Source of the DNA: Bryobacteraceae bacterium
Lineage (GTDB): Bacteria; Acidobacteriota; Terriglobia; Bryobacterales; Bryobacteraceae
Assembly (NCBI GenBank): GCA_041394945.1
Contig: JAWKHH010000005.1
Span: 868,001 to 932,000, forward strand
DNA: 64,000 nt
Direction: 5' to 3'
Positions 48,950 to 57,325 of the stretch are shown piece by piece. The notes under the pieces were generated by a model. It saw only the letters and a list, made by a program, of their open reading frames with translations, did not search any database and was not told the DNA's origin. Every line of letters begins with the position of its first letter. The first letter of the stretch is position 1. The translations under genes were made by a program, and so were the position numbers.

Positions 48950-50053
48950 ATGCAACGAATGTGCCGACGGACGCTTCTTCGCCGCCTCGGCGCGGGCATT
49001 CCCGCCGCGGCCGGGCTGCCTGCCATCGCCGCGCCGGCCATGCGCGAGTTCTCGCGTGGCGGGATGACGTATCGCGCGCTCGGCAACACCGGCATCGACG
49101 TTTCTCTGCTCTCGTTCGGCTCGCACACAGACCCGCGCTATAAACGCAAGGTGGAGCACGGCAACGTACTCACCGAGGACGGGCAGCAACGGCGCGACCG
49201 CTTGATCGCCCGCGCGCTCGATCATGGCATCAACCTCGTGGACACCTACGAGAGCGAGGGCCAGTGGGAGCCGATGGCGCGGCTCGTCTCGAGCCGCCGC
49301 GACAAGGTTCTCGTATCGCTGTGCCGCCAGTTCCCGATGTTCGTCGGCGAGAACATCGACCGGGCTTGCCAGCTCTTCGGCCACGTGGATCTCTACCGGA
49401 TCTACATCGGCGGCGCGAAGAAGCTCGACGCAAAGAACATCGCCGATTGGGACGTGCTGCGCCGCGCCAAGGAAGCGGGCAAGGTCCGCGCGATCGGCCT
49501 TTCGACGCATGACGAATCGCTGATGCTCGACGCGCTCGATCAGTTCGAGGGGCTCGACTACATCATGTTCCCCTACAACTTCATCCACGCGCGCGCCGAT
49601 TACCTCGAGTTCCTTCCGAAGGCCGCGGCGCGGGGCATCGGCCTTATCGCGATCAAGCCGCTGGCGGCAGGGTCCATCGTGAAGCTCGATCCGAAGGCTC
49701 CGCAGGGAACGCGGCCGGAGCGCGATTTCGTACAGCTCTACCAGACCACGTACCGGCCGCTGCTGCCGGCTGTCGTCGAGGAGATCACGAAGAGCCTCCA
49801 CCGGCTGCCGGATGAAACGCTCTGCCAGGCGGCGATGCGTTTCGTTTGGTCGCGCCCGTTCATGACGTGCGCGATGCCGGGGATGTTCGAGGAGTCCACC
49901 CTCGACGACAACTTCGCCGGACTGGCGCGGCAGCGGGAGCTCTCGCGCGAGGAACGGGCCGCGCTCGACGGTGCGGCGCAACTGGCGGCCCTTCGCGGAA
50001 CGCAATGGCTCCCTGGCCACTACCAATGGCTCGACCAACGCTGGCGCGGCTAG
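48950..50053 (+). CDS. Aldo/keto reductase-like protein with altered active site
   Basis: A 367-aa TIM-barrel protein with a twin-arginine signal (CRRTLLRRLGAG). YRALGNTGIDVSLLSFGS, GINLVDTYESEG, VDLYRIYIGG and KVRAIGLSTHDE follow the aldo/keto reductase order. However, the catalytic Lys position (after VLVS) reads Leu-Cys, the His of the usual VDLxxxH is Tyr152, and the Tyr normally five residues after D98 is missing, so ordinary reductase activity is doubtful. It overlaps the next gene by 28 bp. Confidence 0.8.
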   Translation: MQRMCRRTLLRRLGAGIPAAAGLPAIAAPAMREFSRGGMTYRALGNTGIDVSLLSFGSHTDPRYKRKVEHGNVLTEDGQQRRDRLIARALDHGINLVDTYESEGQWEPMARLVSSRRDKVLVSLCRQFPMFVGENIDRACQLFGHVDLYRIYIGGAKKLDAKNIADWDVLRRAKEAGKVRAIGLSTHDESLMLDALDQFEGLDYIMFPYNFIHARADYLEFLPKAAARGIGLIAIKPLAAGSIVKLDPKAPQGTRPERDFVQLYQTTYRPLLPAVVEEITKSLHRLPDETLCQAAMRFVWSRPFMTCAMPGMFEESTLDDNFAGLARQRELSREERAALDGAAQLAALRGTQWLPGHYQWLDQRWRG

Positions 50054-51339
50054 CCGCGCTGCTGGCGCTCGCCGCCGGCGCATTCTCGCAGACCCCCGAT
50101 CGCGCCCTGCAGCAGGCGGGCGTGTGCGCCCGGTGCCACGTGGCGCAGGTGCTGGAATGGTCGGCGGGGAAGCACACGCAGGCCAACACGGTTTGCCAGA
50201 CGTGCCATGGACCCAGCGCCGGGCATGTCGCCAACGAGCGCAATCAGGTGAAGCCGGATCGAAGGCCGACGGGCGCGGCGATCGCGGCGTTGTGTGCCGG
50301 ATGCCACGCGGCGGGGTGCCCGAAGACGCAGGAGAGGGCGAAGTGCGAAACATGCCATCACGTCCACGCGCTGGTGAATCCGAAGCCCGCGAAGCTCGCG
50401 CCGATGGAAGACCCGGCGGCTGAGCAGCGCAAGGAAGCGGCCCGGCGGGTGGACGCAGGCGAACGGTTCGTCGATGCGGAGAACTGGAAGTCCGCGCTGG
50501 CCGAGTTCGAAGCGGCCTCGCGCCTGGATCCGGCCAACCGCCGCGCGGCGGCGCGGGCGAAGATGGCGCGGCGAAGGTCGAATCCGGTCTACCCGGGGTT
50601 CGAGATCGTCAACGGCTCGGGTTTCGATAAGGCCTCGGGTTTGCCGAACCGGGTGACCGTGGAAGGCGTCGGAGTCGCGATGGTGCTGGTTCCAGCCGCC
50701 GACGCGACCATCGGAGCCGACCATCCGGAGCCGTCGCGCCCGATCCACAGCGTCGCGCTGGAGCCGTACTATCTCGCCACGCTCGAACTGACTCAGAGCG
50801 AATGGGCGAAGCTCTCAAGCGATACGCCGAGCACCCACCGCGGCGATGCCCTGCCGGTGAACAACGTCTCCTGGAACGACGCGCAGCGCTGGATCGCGGC
50901 GCTGAACGCCCGAGTGCCGGGGGGCGGCTTCCGCCTGCCCACCGAGGCCGAGTGGGAGCACGCCGCGGGCGGCGAGACGAGAGCGGACCAAGCCGCGTGG
51001 TTCCGCGACAATTCGCTACGCGATGGGCTTCCGGCGCGGCTATTCCACGAACTCGACGACTACGCGCCGCGCGCGGCCGGGGCAAAGGCGGCGAGCGCGC
51101 GAGGTTATTACGATCTGCTTGGCAACGTCTGGGAGTGGTGCTCGTCGCTCTACCGGCCGTATCCCTACGACGCCCGGGACGGCCGCGAAGATGCGTCGGC
51201 CCCCGGGCTGCGGGTGCTGCGTGGCGGGGGCTACGCGGATTCGTCGAGTACTCTCAATCCGACCCTGCGCCACTCGGAACGCCCCGACCGGCGGCAGCCA
51301 TGGAACGGATTCCGTCTGGCGCGCTCCGTGCCGGAATAA
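50026..51339 (+). CDS. Tetrahaem cytochrome c fused to a SUMF1-like domain
   Basis: A 437-aa exported protein: signal peptide (MARPTLARLAALLALAAGAFS), four c-type haem motifs (C34ARCH, C57QTCH, C90AGCH, C107ETCH), a short TPR-like helical segment (about 135-175), then a formylglycine-generating-enzyme-like (SUMF1) domain from about 215 to 435 with MVLVPAADATIGADHPEPS, FRLPTEAEWEHAAGG, LLGNVWEWCSSL and RVLRGGGYADSSSTLN. The two catalytic Cys of true FGE near RGGSW are not present, so it is not expected to activate sulfatases. Start ATG 50026 fits the signal peptide; ATG 50005 is an alternative. Confidence 0.85.
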   Translation: MARPTLARLAALLALAAGAFSQTPDRALQQAGVCARCHVAQVLEWSAGKHTQANTVCQTCHGPSAGHVANERNQVKPDRRPTGAAIAALCAGCHAAGCPKTQERAKCETCHHVHALVNPKPAKLAPMEDPAAEQRKEAARRVDAGERFVDAENWKSALAEFEAASRLDPANRRAAARAKMARRRSNPVYPGFEIVNGSGFDKASGLPNRVTVEGVGVAMVLVPAADATIGADHPEPSRPIHSVALEPYYLATLELTQSEWAKLSSDTPSTHRGDALPVNNVSWNDAQRWIAALNARVPGGGFRLPTEAEWEHAAGGETRADQAAWFRDNSLRDGLPARLFHELDDYAPRAAGAKAASARGYYDLLGNVWEWCSSLYRPYPYDARDGREDASAPGLRVLRGGGYADSSSTLNPTLRHSERPDRRQPWNGFRLARSVPE

Positions 51340-51655
51340 GGTTCCCCAACCCGTAAAGGTTGCCGAAATTATCGACTTCGTTTGGTGCGATGGCCGCCGA
51401 TGCGGTCACTTCCGACGCCTGGGCGAACCTGACTCGGAAGGACAGCCTGTCATACGGCGGGTCCTTCAACCGTAGCCGACGCACTGCACCCGGAAACCCG
51501 GTTCCAACGCCCCGGAAAGCCAACCCCAAAGTCAATCCCGACCCCACGAGACGTGCTTGGCACGGGTTGCTCTCGCGGAGCTCTTGAGGATTGGGAAAGG
51601 AATTGGCGGCTGCCGGCGAAGCGCGCCCCTGAACGGGACTGGAACCGGGCCCGGG

Positions 51656-51754
51656 TTAGGTGCGGAGGACGCCCTTGCACGCCGTGACGCGGTAGCTCAT
51701 CGAGGCCGCATCATCGGGACGGTTGTCCCCGGTATTGGCGAACAAAAGCATCAT
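51656..51754 (-). CDS. Possible 32-residue small protein
   Basis: In the 491-bp gap 51340-51830, a minus-strand frame starts with two ATG codons (51754 and 51751) and encodes MMLLFANTGDNRPDDAAS and onwards to a TAA at 51656-51658. GGAGA at 51757-51761 is well placed for the second ATG, and a promoter with perfect TTGACA lies upstream. No homologue is recognised. The rest of the gap shows nothing I can name. Confidence 0.35.
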   Translation of the reverse strand: MMLLFANTGDNRPDDAASMSYRVTACKGVLRT

Positions 51755-51761
51755 TGTCTCC

Positions 51762-51798
51762 AGACTATGAGTCTAGGCGAAACGTACCGGTATGTCAA
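51762..51798 (-). promoter_or_regulatory. Promoter with palindrome ahead of the small frame
   Basis: On the minus strand TTGACA (plus 51793-51798) and TAGACT (plus 51770-51775) are spaced 17 bp. AGACT-CAT-AGTCT, a perfect 5-bp dyad, overlaps the -10 and could be an operator. Confidence 0.5.
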
Positions 51799-51830
51799 CC
51801 ACGCGGAGGTGGTGCCATTCTCGGCGGCCG

Positions 51831-53093
51831 CTACTTGGCCCGCTTCCATTGCAGATCCGCGAAGTCCAGGTAGTTCAGCCAGTCAACGATCGTGATGTCG
51901 TGTCCACCGTCGCGGACATGGTAGCCGATCGTCGTCTGGACCGGTTTCGCCGGCGGCCAGTCCCCCGCGGTTGCGCCGAAGCCGTCGGTACCGAGCAGCT
52001 TGTAGACCGGCGACGCCGCCACTGCCGATAGAAACTCGCCGTGCGGATCGGCCCAAAGATCTTCACGCGCGCTCGCGATATAGACCGGCCGTGGCGCGAT
52101 CAGCGCGATCAGCATGTGCTGGTCAAACGGAAGCTCGGCCTCGCGGTCGTTGTACTGCTTGTAGTTCTCCGTGAACCAGTGTGGGAACGACGTATTGATG
52201 CGGCGCGTCTGCTCGCCGAAGATGCGGCGGGAAAGCGCGGCGCCGCCTTCGCCCGAGTCGTTTGAGATCACCATCGCGAAGCGTTCGTCCGCCGCGCCCG
52301 CCCACAACGCTGTCTTTCCCAGGCGCGAGTGGCCGATCGCGGCGACGTGCTTGCCGTCGACGCCCGGATCGGTTTCGAGATAGTCAAGCGCGCGGCTCAT
52401 GCCCCACGCCCACGCCGCGATCGAGCCCCATTCGCCCGGCTTCGGCGAAGTCTGTCCGGGCGCGTGGAAGACCGGGTGCAGCCCGTTCTGGAACCCGTCG
52501 TTGAAATCCGGATCGATGTCGCCGTAGTAAATGGTGGCGACTCCGTAGCCGCGCGCGAGAATCTGTTCCACCGGCCAGCGCGACGCCGCGCGCCCGCGAT
52601 CTTCGGCGCGCGGCGTCGCGGCCACGCGGTCGCGCCCCCAGACCGTGCCGAGCGTGATCCCCGGGTCAGCATTCACAGTGTGATTCCCGCCGAAGTTCAA
52701 CCCGAGAAACATGGGGACGCGCCCGCTCGCCTTGGCCGGCAGATATAGCAGCAAGCGCGCCCTGGCCGGTCCGCCGAAGAAGAGATCCACCTGCTTCCGG
52801 ACCGCCTTGCCGCCGAGCGCCGGGCCCGAGGAGACGAGTTCCGTCTTGAACGACGATGGCCGCGCCGGGCTCTTGCCGAACATCTCCGTCTCGAACAGCC
52901 GGAAGATCTCGGCGCGGCGCGCCGGCCAGGCCGCGGCTTCCGAGACCGGCTTGCCATCGGCGGCGGCCAGCGGATCCGGGAGCTTGTAGTTGGGTACGCG
53001 GGACTCGTCGTAGTTGGCGTCGTTCGACTGCGCGCTGGCTACTGCGGCGACGGCGAGCAGGAAGGGGATTGCGGCGGGCCTCATCGAGTGCAT
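51831..53093 (-). CDS. Secreted CE15-like glucuronoyl esterase
   Basis: A 420-aa exported alpha/beta hydrolase (signal MRPAAIPFLLAVAAVASAQ). The nucleophile motif GHSRLGKTALWAGA and the later SNDSGEGGAALSRR, WFTENYKQYND and YHVRDGGHDIT are the pattern of carbohydrate esterase family 15, which cleaves ester bonds between lignin and glucuronic acid on xylan. The catalytic Ser and His are present; the His is in GGHD near the C-terminus. Start ATG at 53093 (53084 also possible). Divergent from a TetR regulator 37 bp away, which may control it. Confidence 0.85.
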   Translation of the reverse strand: MHSMRPAAIPFLLAVAAVASAQSNDANYDESRVPNYKLPDPLAAADGKPVSEAAAWPARRAEIFRLFETEMFGKSPARPSSFKTELVSSGPALGGKAVRKQVDLFFGGPARARLLLYLPAKASGRVPMFLGLNFGGNHTVNADPGITLGTVWGRDRVAATPRAEDRGRAASRWPVEQILARGYGVATIYYGDIDPDFNDGFQNGLHPVFHAPGQTSPKPGEWGSIAAWAWGMSRALDYLETDPGVDGKHVAAIGHSRLGKTALWAGAADERFAMVISNDSGEGGAALSRRIFGEQTRRINTSFPHWFTENYKQYNDREAELPFDQHMLIALIAPRPVYIASAREDLWADPHGEFLSAVAASPVYKLLGTDGFGATAGDWPPAKPVQTTIGYHVRDGGHDITIVDWLNYLDFADLQWKRAK

Positions 53094-53130
53094 TATCTTA
53101 TAAGATTCAGCCCGACGAGAGCGTTTCAAC

Positions 53131-53751
53131 ATGCAGGCCGCCCCCACACCCGCTCAGCCCGCGACCCAGAAGACGCCGAAGCGCCGCGGCCGGCCGCGCT
53201 CCAAGAAGGCCCGGGGGGCCATCCTGCGCGCCGCGCTCGACCTTCTCCGCGAACACGGCTACGCGCGCCTTACCGTGGAGGCAGTCGCCGATCGCGCCGG
53301 CTGCGGTAAGGCGACCATCTACCGCTGGTGGCCGGCCAAAGCCGCGCTCGTCGCCGAAGCGTTCCTCGAAGACTCGATCCCCGCGCTCCCGTTCCCGGAC
53401 ACCGGCAGCGTCCGCGAGGACTTCCGTCGCCAGATGCAGCTTCTCGCGCAGTTCCTCGAGGGGCCGAAGGGAAAGATGCTTGCCGTACTCATCGGTCAGG
53501 GGCAGGACGAACCAGAGCTGCTCGGGACCTTTCAGAAAGCCGTGCTCGACGGATGGCGCGCCGAGGCCGCGGCGGTGATGCTGCGGGGCATCCGCGCCGG
53601 GCAGATCCGCGACGGAGTCTACACGGAGATCGCTCTCGACGCGCTCTACGGCCCCGTCCTTTACCGCTTCCTTAGCGGCCGCGGCGGCTTCACGCCGGAT
53701 TATGTCGACGCGCTGTGCGAGACCGTGATGGCTGGACTCGCGCCGCGATAG
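53131..53751 (+). CDS. TetR family transcriptional regulator
   Basis: A 206-aa TetR/AcrR regulator. After a basic Pro/Lys-rich start (KTPKRRGRPRSKKAR) the HTH lies at about residues 30-75 with ILRAALDLLREHGYARLTVEAVADRAGCGKATIYRWW in pieces; the C-terminal half (LLAQFLEGPKGKMLAVLIGQGQDEPELL) is a TetR_C-type ligand domain. Divergent from the CE15 gene. The next frame begins immediately after its stop. Confidence 0.9.
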   Translation: MQAAPTPAQPATQKTPKRRGRPRSKKARGAILRAALDLLREHGYARLTVEAVADRAGCGKATIYRWWPAKAALVAEAFLEDSIPALPFPDTGSVREDFRRQMQLLAQFLEGPKGKMLAVLIGQGQDEPELLGTFQKAVLDGWRAEAAAVMLRGIRAGQIRDGVYTEIALDALYGPVLYRFLSGRGGFTPDYVDALCETVMAGLAPR

Positions 53752-54554
53752 GTGCCCGAAAAAGTCGAGCGACGCGCGATTGCCCCGGCGATCGCCGCCG
53801 GAATTCTGCCGGCGCAAGACGGGTTCGAGGCTCTCGCCACGCTTCAGAATCCGGAACTGGCTGACTTTCGCGACGCCACTCCAAGCCCGGAGGGCAATAC
53901 CATCTACCTCACCGCCGTTGGTCCGGCCGGGCCCGGAGTATTCCGCGTCGCGGCCGTCGGCGGCCCGGCGGCCACCATCTATGCCGGCGCACCGTTCGTC
54001 AATCCCATTGGCTTGGCCGTCAGCGGCGATGGACAGACGGTCTACGTCGCCGACTCGCACGCCTACGCCGGTTCGCTCCGCACCGGAGCGGTTTTCTCGG
54101 TCACCGCTGCCGGCGTTCGCCCCCAAGCCGTGCGGGGCGGCGTTGAACTCGATGCGGCTGGCGCCGGGATGTACTTCTCGGGCCGTCAGCCGCTCCGGCG
54201 TCCTCTCCTTCAGCGACCGCGGCGGACGCTCCGAGTACGGCAGTGTCTACCGGATCGAGGGCGAAACGGTGACTCGAATTGTCGCGTTGATGCGGCCCGG
54301 GTCGCCCGCCGGCGTGGCTCTTTCGCCTGATGATTCCCTACTGTTGGTCTCCACGCTGCAGCCCTGCCGCGACCGTGCGCAGTGCTCGCCGTGGACCTCG
54401 AGACGCTCGAGGTGGCCGCGTCACCAGTGTCATCGGGGTCAACCGGATTCCGGGAGGGCTGCATCGCGCGAGGAACGCCGACGTCTACGCGTGGGCAGGC
54501 GGGGATATCGATGTTTACTGCATCGCATATCAGTTGAAGGGACTGCCCAACTAA
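53752..54554 (+). pseudogene. Frameshifted beta-propeller (SMP-30/NHL-like) gene
   Basis: Starting with GTG at 53752, FEALATLQNPELADFRDATPSPEGNT, GPGVFRVAAVGGPAATIY and NPIGLAVSGDGQTVYVADSHA form propeller blades up to about 54190. The propeller then continues in a second frame (GVLSFSDRGGRSEYGSVYRIEG...PAGVALSPDDSLLLVSTLQP), returns to the first (VLAVDLETLEV) and ends in a third (NADVYAWAGGDIDVYCIAYQLKGLPN) at 54554. Three or more shifts within 400 bp make it a decayed gene or an error-rich stretch. Confidence 0.7.
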
Positions 54555-54611
54555 GCAACGAATACGACGCCCACCTGGACTGAGACCAATGTGATACTGT
54601 GACGGATCGCT

Positions 54612-55994
54612 ATGAACCGACGCCGATTTCTGACATCCGCCGCCGTTGCCGCCGCGGGCCGCGCTTCCGCCGCTGGGCGGCCGATGAACGTGCTGTTCGT
54701 CGTCTCCGACGATCTGACTTCCACTGCTCTCGGCGCCTACGGGCATCCGCTGGTGAAGTCGCCCAACGTCGACTCGCTCGCCCGCGACGGCACTCGCTTC
54801 GATCGCGCCTACTGCCAGTACGCCCTCTGCGCTCCGTCCCGCGCGAGCTTCCTCACCGGGCTACGGCCGGATTTCACAGGCGTGCGAAGCAACGGCCCCG
54901 ACTTCCGGGACACCATCCCCGATACCGTCACCCTGCCGCAGCTCTTCAAGAACAATGGATACCAGGCGATCCGCGAAGGCAAGATGTTCCACATGGGCGT
55001 GCCCGGCACCGTTGGGACGGACCGTTGGCAGGACGCGAAGAGCTGGACCCACAACGGCAGTCCGCAGGGCAAGGAGCAGAACTCGCGCGGCGAGGGGCGC
55101 AACCTCACGCCGCACATCGGCGAGGGCCGCGCGATGCATTGGGTCTCCACGCCGGACGCCTCCGAACAGGCCGATTTCGATGCCGCCAACCGCGCCATCG
55201 CGCACCTCGAAAAGCATCGCAACGACCCGTTCTTTCTCGGCCTCGGCTTCGTCCGCCCGCACGTGCCATTCGTCGCCCCAGGCCAGTTTTTCGATCGCTA
55301 CAAGACGGCCGATGTGCGGCTTGCGCGCAATCCCGAAAACGATCTCGACGACATTCCGCCCGTGGTGATCCGCACGCTGGCCGACACCACCGGCAACATG
55401 CGCATGAACGAGGATCAGCAGCGCGAGGCGCTGCGCGGCTACTACGCGTCGATCTCGTTCATGGACGATCAACTCGGGCGCGTGCTGCGGACGCTCGGGC
55501 GGCTCGGGCTGCGCGACAACACGGTGATCGTGTTTCAGGGCGACCACGGCTGGCACCTCGGCGAGCACGGTTTTTGGCAGAAGCGGAGCCTTATGGAGGA
55601 ATCGGCCAAGGTGCCGCTGATCGTTTCCGCGCCGGCGCGCCGGGGCCGCGGGCGGGCCACGCGCGCGATCACGGAACTGGTGGATGTGTACCCGACGCTC
55701 GCCGAGCTTTGCGGCCTGAAGGCGCCGGGATATCTCCAGGGCAAGTCATTCGCGCATCTGCTCGACGATCCTGCCGGGTCGCATCGCGCCACGGCGCATA
55801 CGCAGTTGGACGTCGGCGGCTCGCACGGACGGGCCGTGCGCACCGACAGTTTCCGATACATCCGCTGGCGATGGAAGGACGGCGAGGCCGAGGAATTGTA
55901 CGATCACCGCCGGGACCCGCGGGAGTTCACGAACCTGGCCAATGTTCCCGCTTTCGGGAGAGAACTCGCCCGGCATCGCGCGCTGGTCGGGTAG
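54612..55994 (+). CDS. Secreted sulfatase (iduronate-2-sulfatase-like)
   Basis: A 460-aa type I sulfatase with a twin-arginine signal (MNRRRFLTSAAVAAAG). The metal-binding NVLFVVSDDL begins at 26, the catalytic Cys73 lies in C-A-P-S-R, which must be converted to formylglycine, and later motifs are FQGDHGWHLGEHGFWQKRSLMEES and VDVYPTLAELCGL. The arrangement fits iduronate-2-sulfatase-like enzymes acting on sulfated polysaccharides. No functional formylglycine-generating enzyme is seen in the window. The stop abuts the convergent ceramidase-like gene. Confidence 0.9.
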   Translation: MNRRRFLTSAAVAAAGRASAAGRPMNVLFVVSDDLTSTALGAYGHPLVKSPNVDSLARDGTRFDRAYCQYALCAPSRASFLTGLRPDFTGVRSNGPDFRDTIPDTVTLPQLFKNNGYQAIREGKMFHMGVPGTVGTDRWQDAKSWTHNGSPQGKEQNSRGEGRNLTPHIGEGRAMHWVSTPDASEQADFDAANRAIAHLEKHRNDPFFLGLGFVRPHVPFVAPGQFFDRYKTADVRLARNPENDLDDIPPVVIRTLADTTGNMRMNEDQQREALRGYYASISFMDDQLGRVLRTLGRLGLRDNTVIVFQGDHGWHLGEHGFWQKRSLMEESAKVPLIVSAPARRGRGRATRAITELVDVYPTLAELCGLKAPGYLQGKSFAHLLDDPAGSHRATAHTQLDVGGSHGRAVRTDSFRYIRWRWKDGEAEELYDHRRDPREFTNLANVPAFGRELARHRALVG

Positions 55995-57272
55995 CTATCG
56001 GCCGGGCCAGCCCTGCATCGTTGAAATCACCGTCTCGGTGAGATGCTGCTCGGCCTCCTCCGTGAACGGCGACGTCTTCGGCTCATAGCCGCCTTCGGCG
56101 AATCCGGCTTTCGTCGGCAGATAGCCAAGCCAACCGTTGGTGTACCCGAAATAGAAGGTGTTCCGGAACGGCGACTGCCCGCGGACGTTGATCGCGATCT
56201 CGCAAAACATTTCGAGCGGCGCGGCCCAGAGCATCGTATCCGCGTTGATGCTGAGGAAGCGTACCGGCAGCTTCACGAGGTTGCCTCCGCCGGGCGCCGT
56301 GCGGTTGTACGCGGCGAGGTCGTCGGTCCAGCCGAGCCCGGCTTTCCGCGGTGTTTCGACCGTCTTTTCGGCGACGCGCAGCCGGACGTCGCCCGTTGCC
56401 GTAGGAAGCGCGGCGGCTGCTTGGACGATTCGTTCGCCGAGCAGCACGTTGAACTCGGTGATGTGGGCGCCGCGGAAGTCCGGGTAGACGGAGTAGATGG
56501 GAGCGATGTTGCCCGCCGCGCCGTTGACGAACAGCGCGGTGGTCTTCAGCTTCTCCTCCACGTAGGCGGCGACGAGGCCCGGCGCATCGCCGCTGATCTG
56601 CGTATTGGCCCCGCTGAGGGCGGTCCCGTGGATCGCGTAGTTGGCGACGAGGGCGATGGGCGCGCCGGCCGTGGTCTCGAGACGGAGGATACCGATTTGC
56701 CGGTCCACCGGGCCGTAGGGGTTCAGCCCCAGCCGGATGGTTCCGTCCGTGTCCCGCGCGCGGCGGTTGATGTTCGCCATCGCGAAGCCTTGCCCAATCG
56801 CAATGCGCGCCGGGGCGAGTTTCGCGCGCGCTTCCTTGATGCCGTCGATCAATGCATGCTTCACGCGGTCGGTATACGTAGGGTCGCGCGGGTGCGTGTA
56901 CCGCTCCGGCATGAATGCCTGCGCGAGTCCCGGAGGACCCACCTCCGGCGCCGAGTGCGTGTGCGTGTTCGTCCACCAGAGTTGGCTTGGTTTGATGCCG
57001 GTTTCGCGTTCGAGTTCGCGAGTGAGGTCGTCGAAAACGGACGGAGAGATGAGGCAGATATCGGTGGCGGCGAGGAAGAACTGGAGCGTGCCGTCATCGA
57101 ACGCAGCGATGCGGTGATAGAGGGGATCGTGCACTCCCGTGGAGTTGCGCGCGGCGTAGCCGAGAAGAGGTTGCGAGGTGTCCGGTGTGATGTCGACCTT
57201 GACGGCCGAGGCGCGGAACTCGGCCGCCGCCGTGGAAACGAGCAGAACGGCGAGTAGAAGGGCTCGGTACAT
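55995..57272 (-). CDS. Neutral/alkaline ceramidase-like secreted hydrolase
   Basis: A 425-aa exported protein (signal MYRALLLAVLLVSTAAA) with the neutral/alkaline non-lysosomal ceramidase N-terminal domain: VKVDITPDTSQPLLGYAARNSTGVHDPLY, the zinc-binding WWTNTHTHSAPEVG, and ALVANYAIHGTALSG. Only the catalytic N-terminal domain is present; the usual C-terminal Ig-like domain is absent. Many bacterial relatives act on substrates other than ceramide, so specificity is open. Confidence 0.85.
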   Translation of the reverse strand: MYRALLLAVLLVSTAAAEFRASAVKVDITPDTSQPLLGYAARNSTGVHDPLYHRIAAFDDGTLQFFLAATDICLISPSVFDDLTRELERETGIKPSQLWWTNTHTHSAPEVGPPGLAQAFMPERYTHPRDPTYTDRVKHALIDGIKEARAKLAPARIAIGQGFAMANINRRARDTDGTIRLGLNPYGPVDRQIGILRLETTAGAPIALVANYAIHGTALSGANTQISGDAPGLVAAYVEEKLKTTALFVNGAAGNIAPIYSVYPDFRGAHITEFNVLLGERIVQAAAALPTATGDVRLRVAEKTVETPRKAGLGWTDDLAAYNRTAPGGGNLVKLPVRFLSINADTMLWAAPLEMFCEIAINVRGQSPFRNTFYFGYTNGWLGYLPTKAGFAEGGYEPKTSPFTEEAEQHLTETVISTMQGWPGR

Positions 57273-57325
57273 CGAGGGCAGTTTACCAAACGGCGGATCC
57301 CTGGCATCGAGCGCGCGATCGACGC

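Noticed and set aside
50026..51339. SUMF1 domain as the sulfatase-activating enzyme for the sulfatase at 54612
   Set aside because: The two catalytic cysteines of formylglycine-generating enzymes are absent.
54599..56041. 480-codon plus-strand frame in another phase of the sulfatase
   Set aside because: The sulfatase frame has the full motif set; this one is Arg-rich shadow sequence.
56043..57257. 404-codon plus-strand frame opposite the ceramidase-like gene
   Set aside because: Antisense shadow without motifs; the minus strand has signal peptide and zinc motif.
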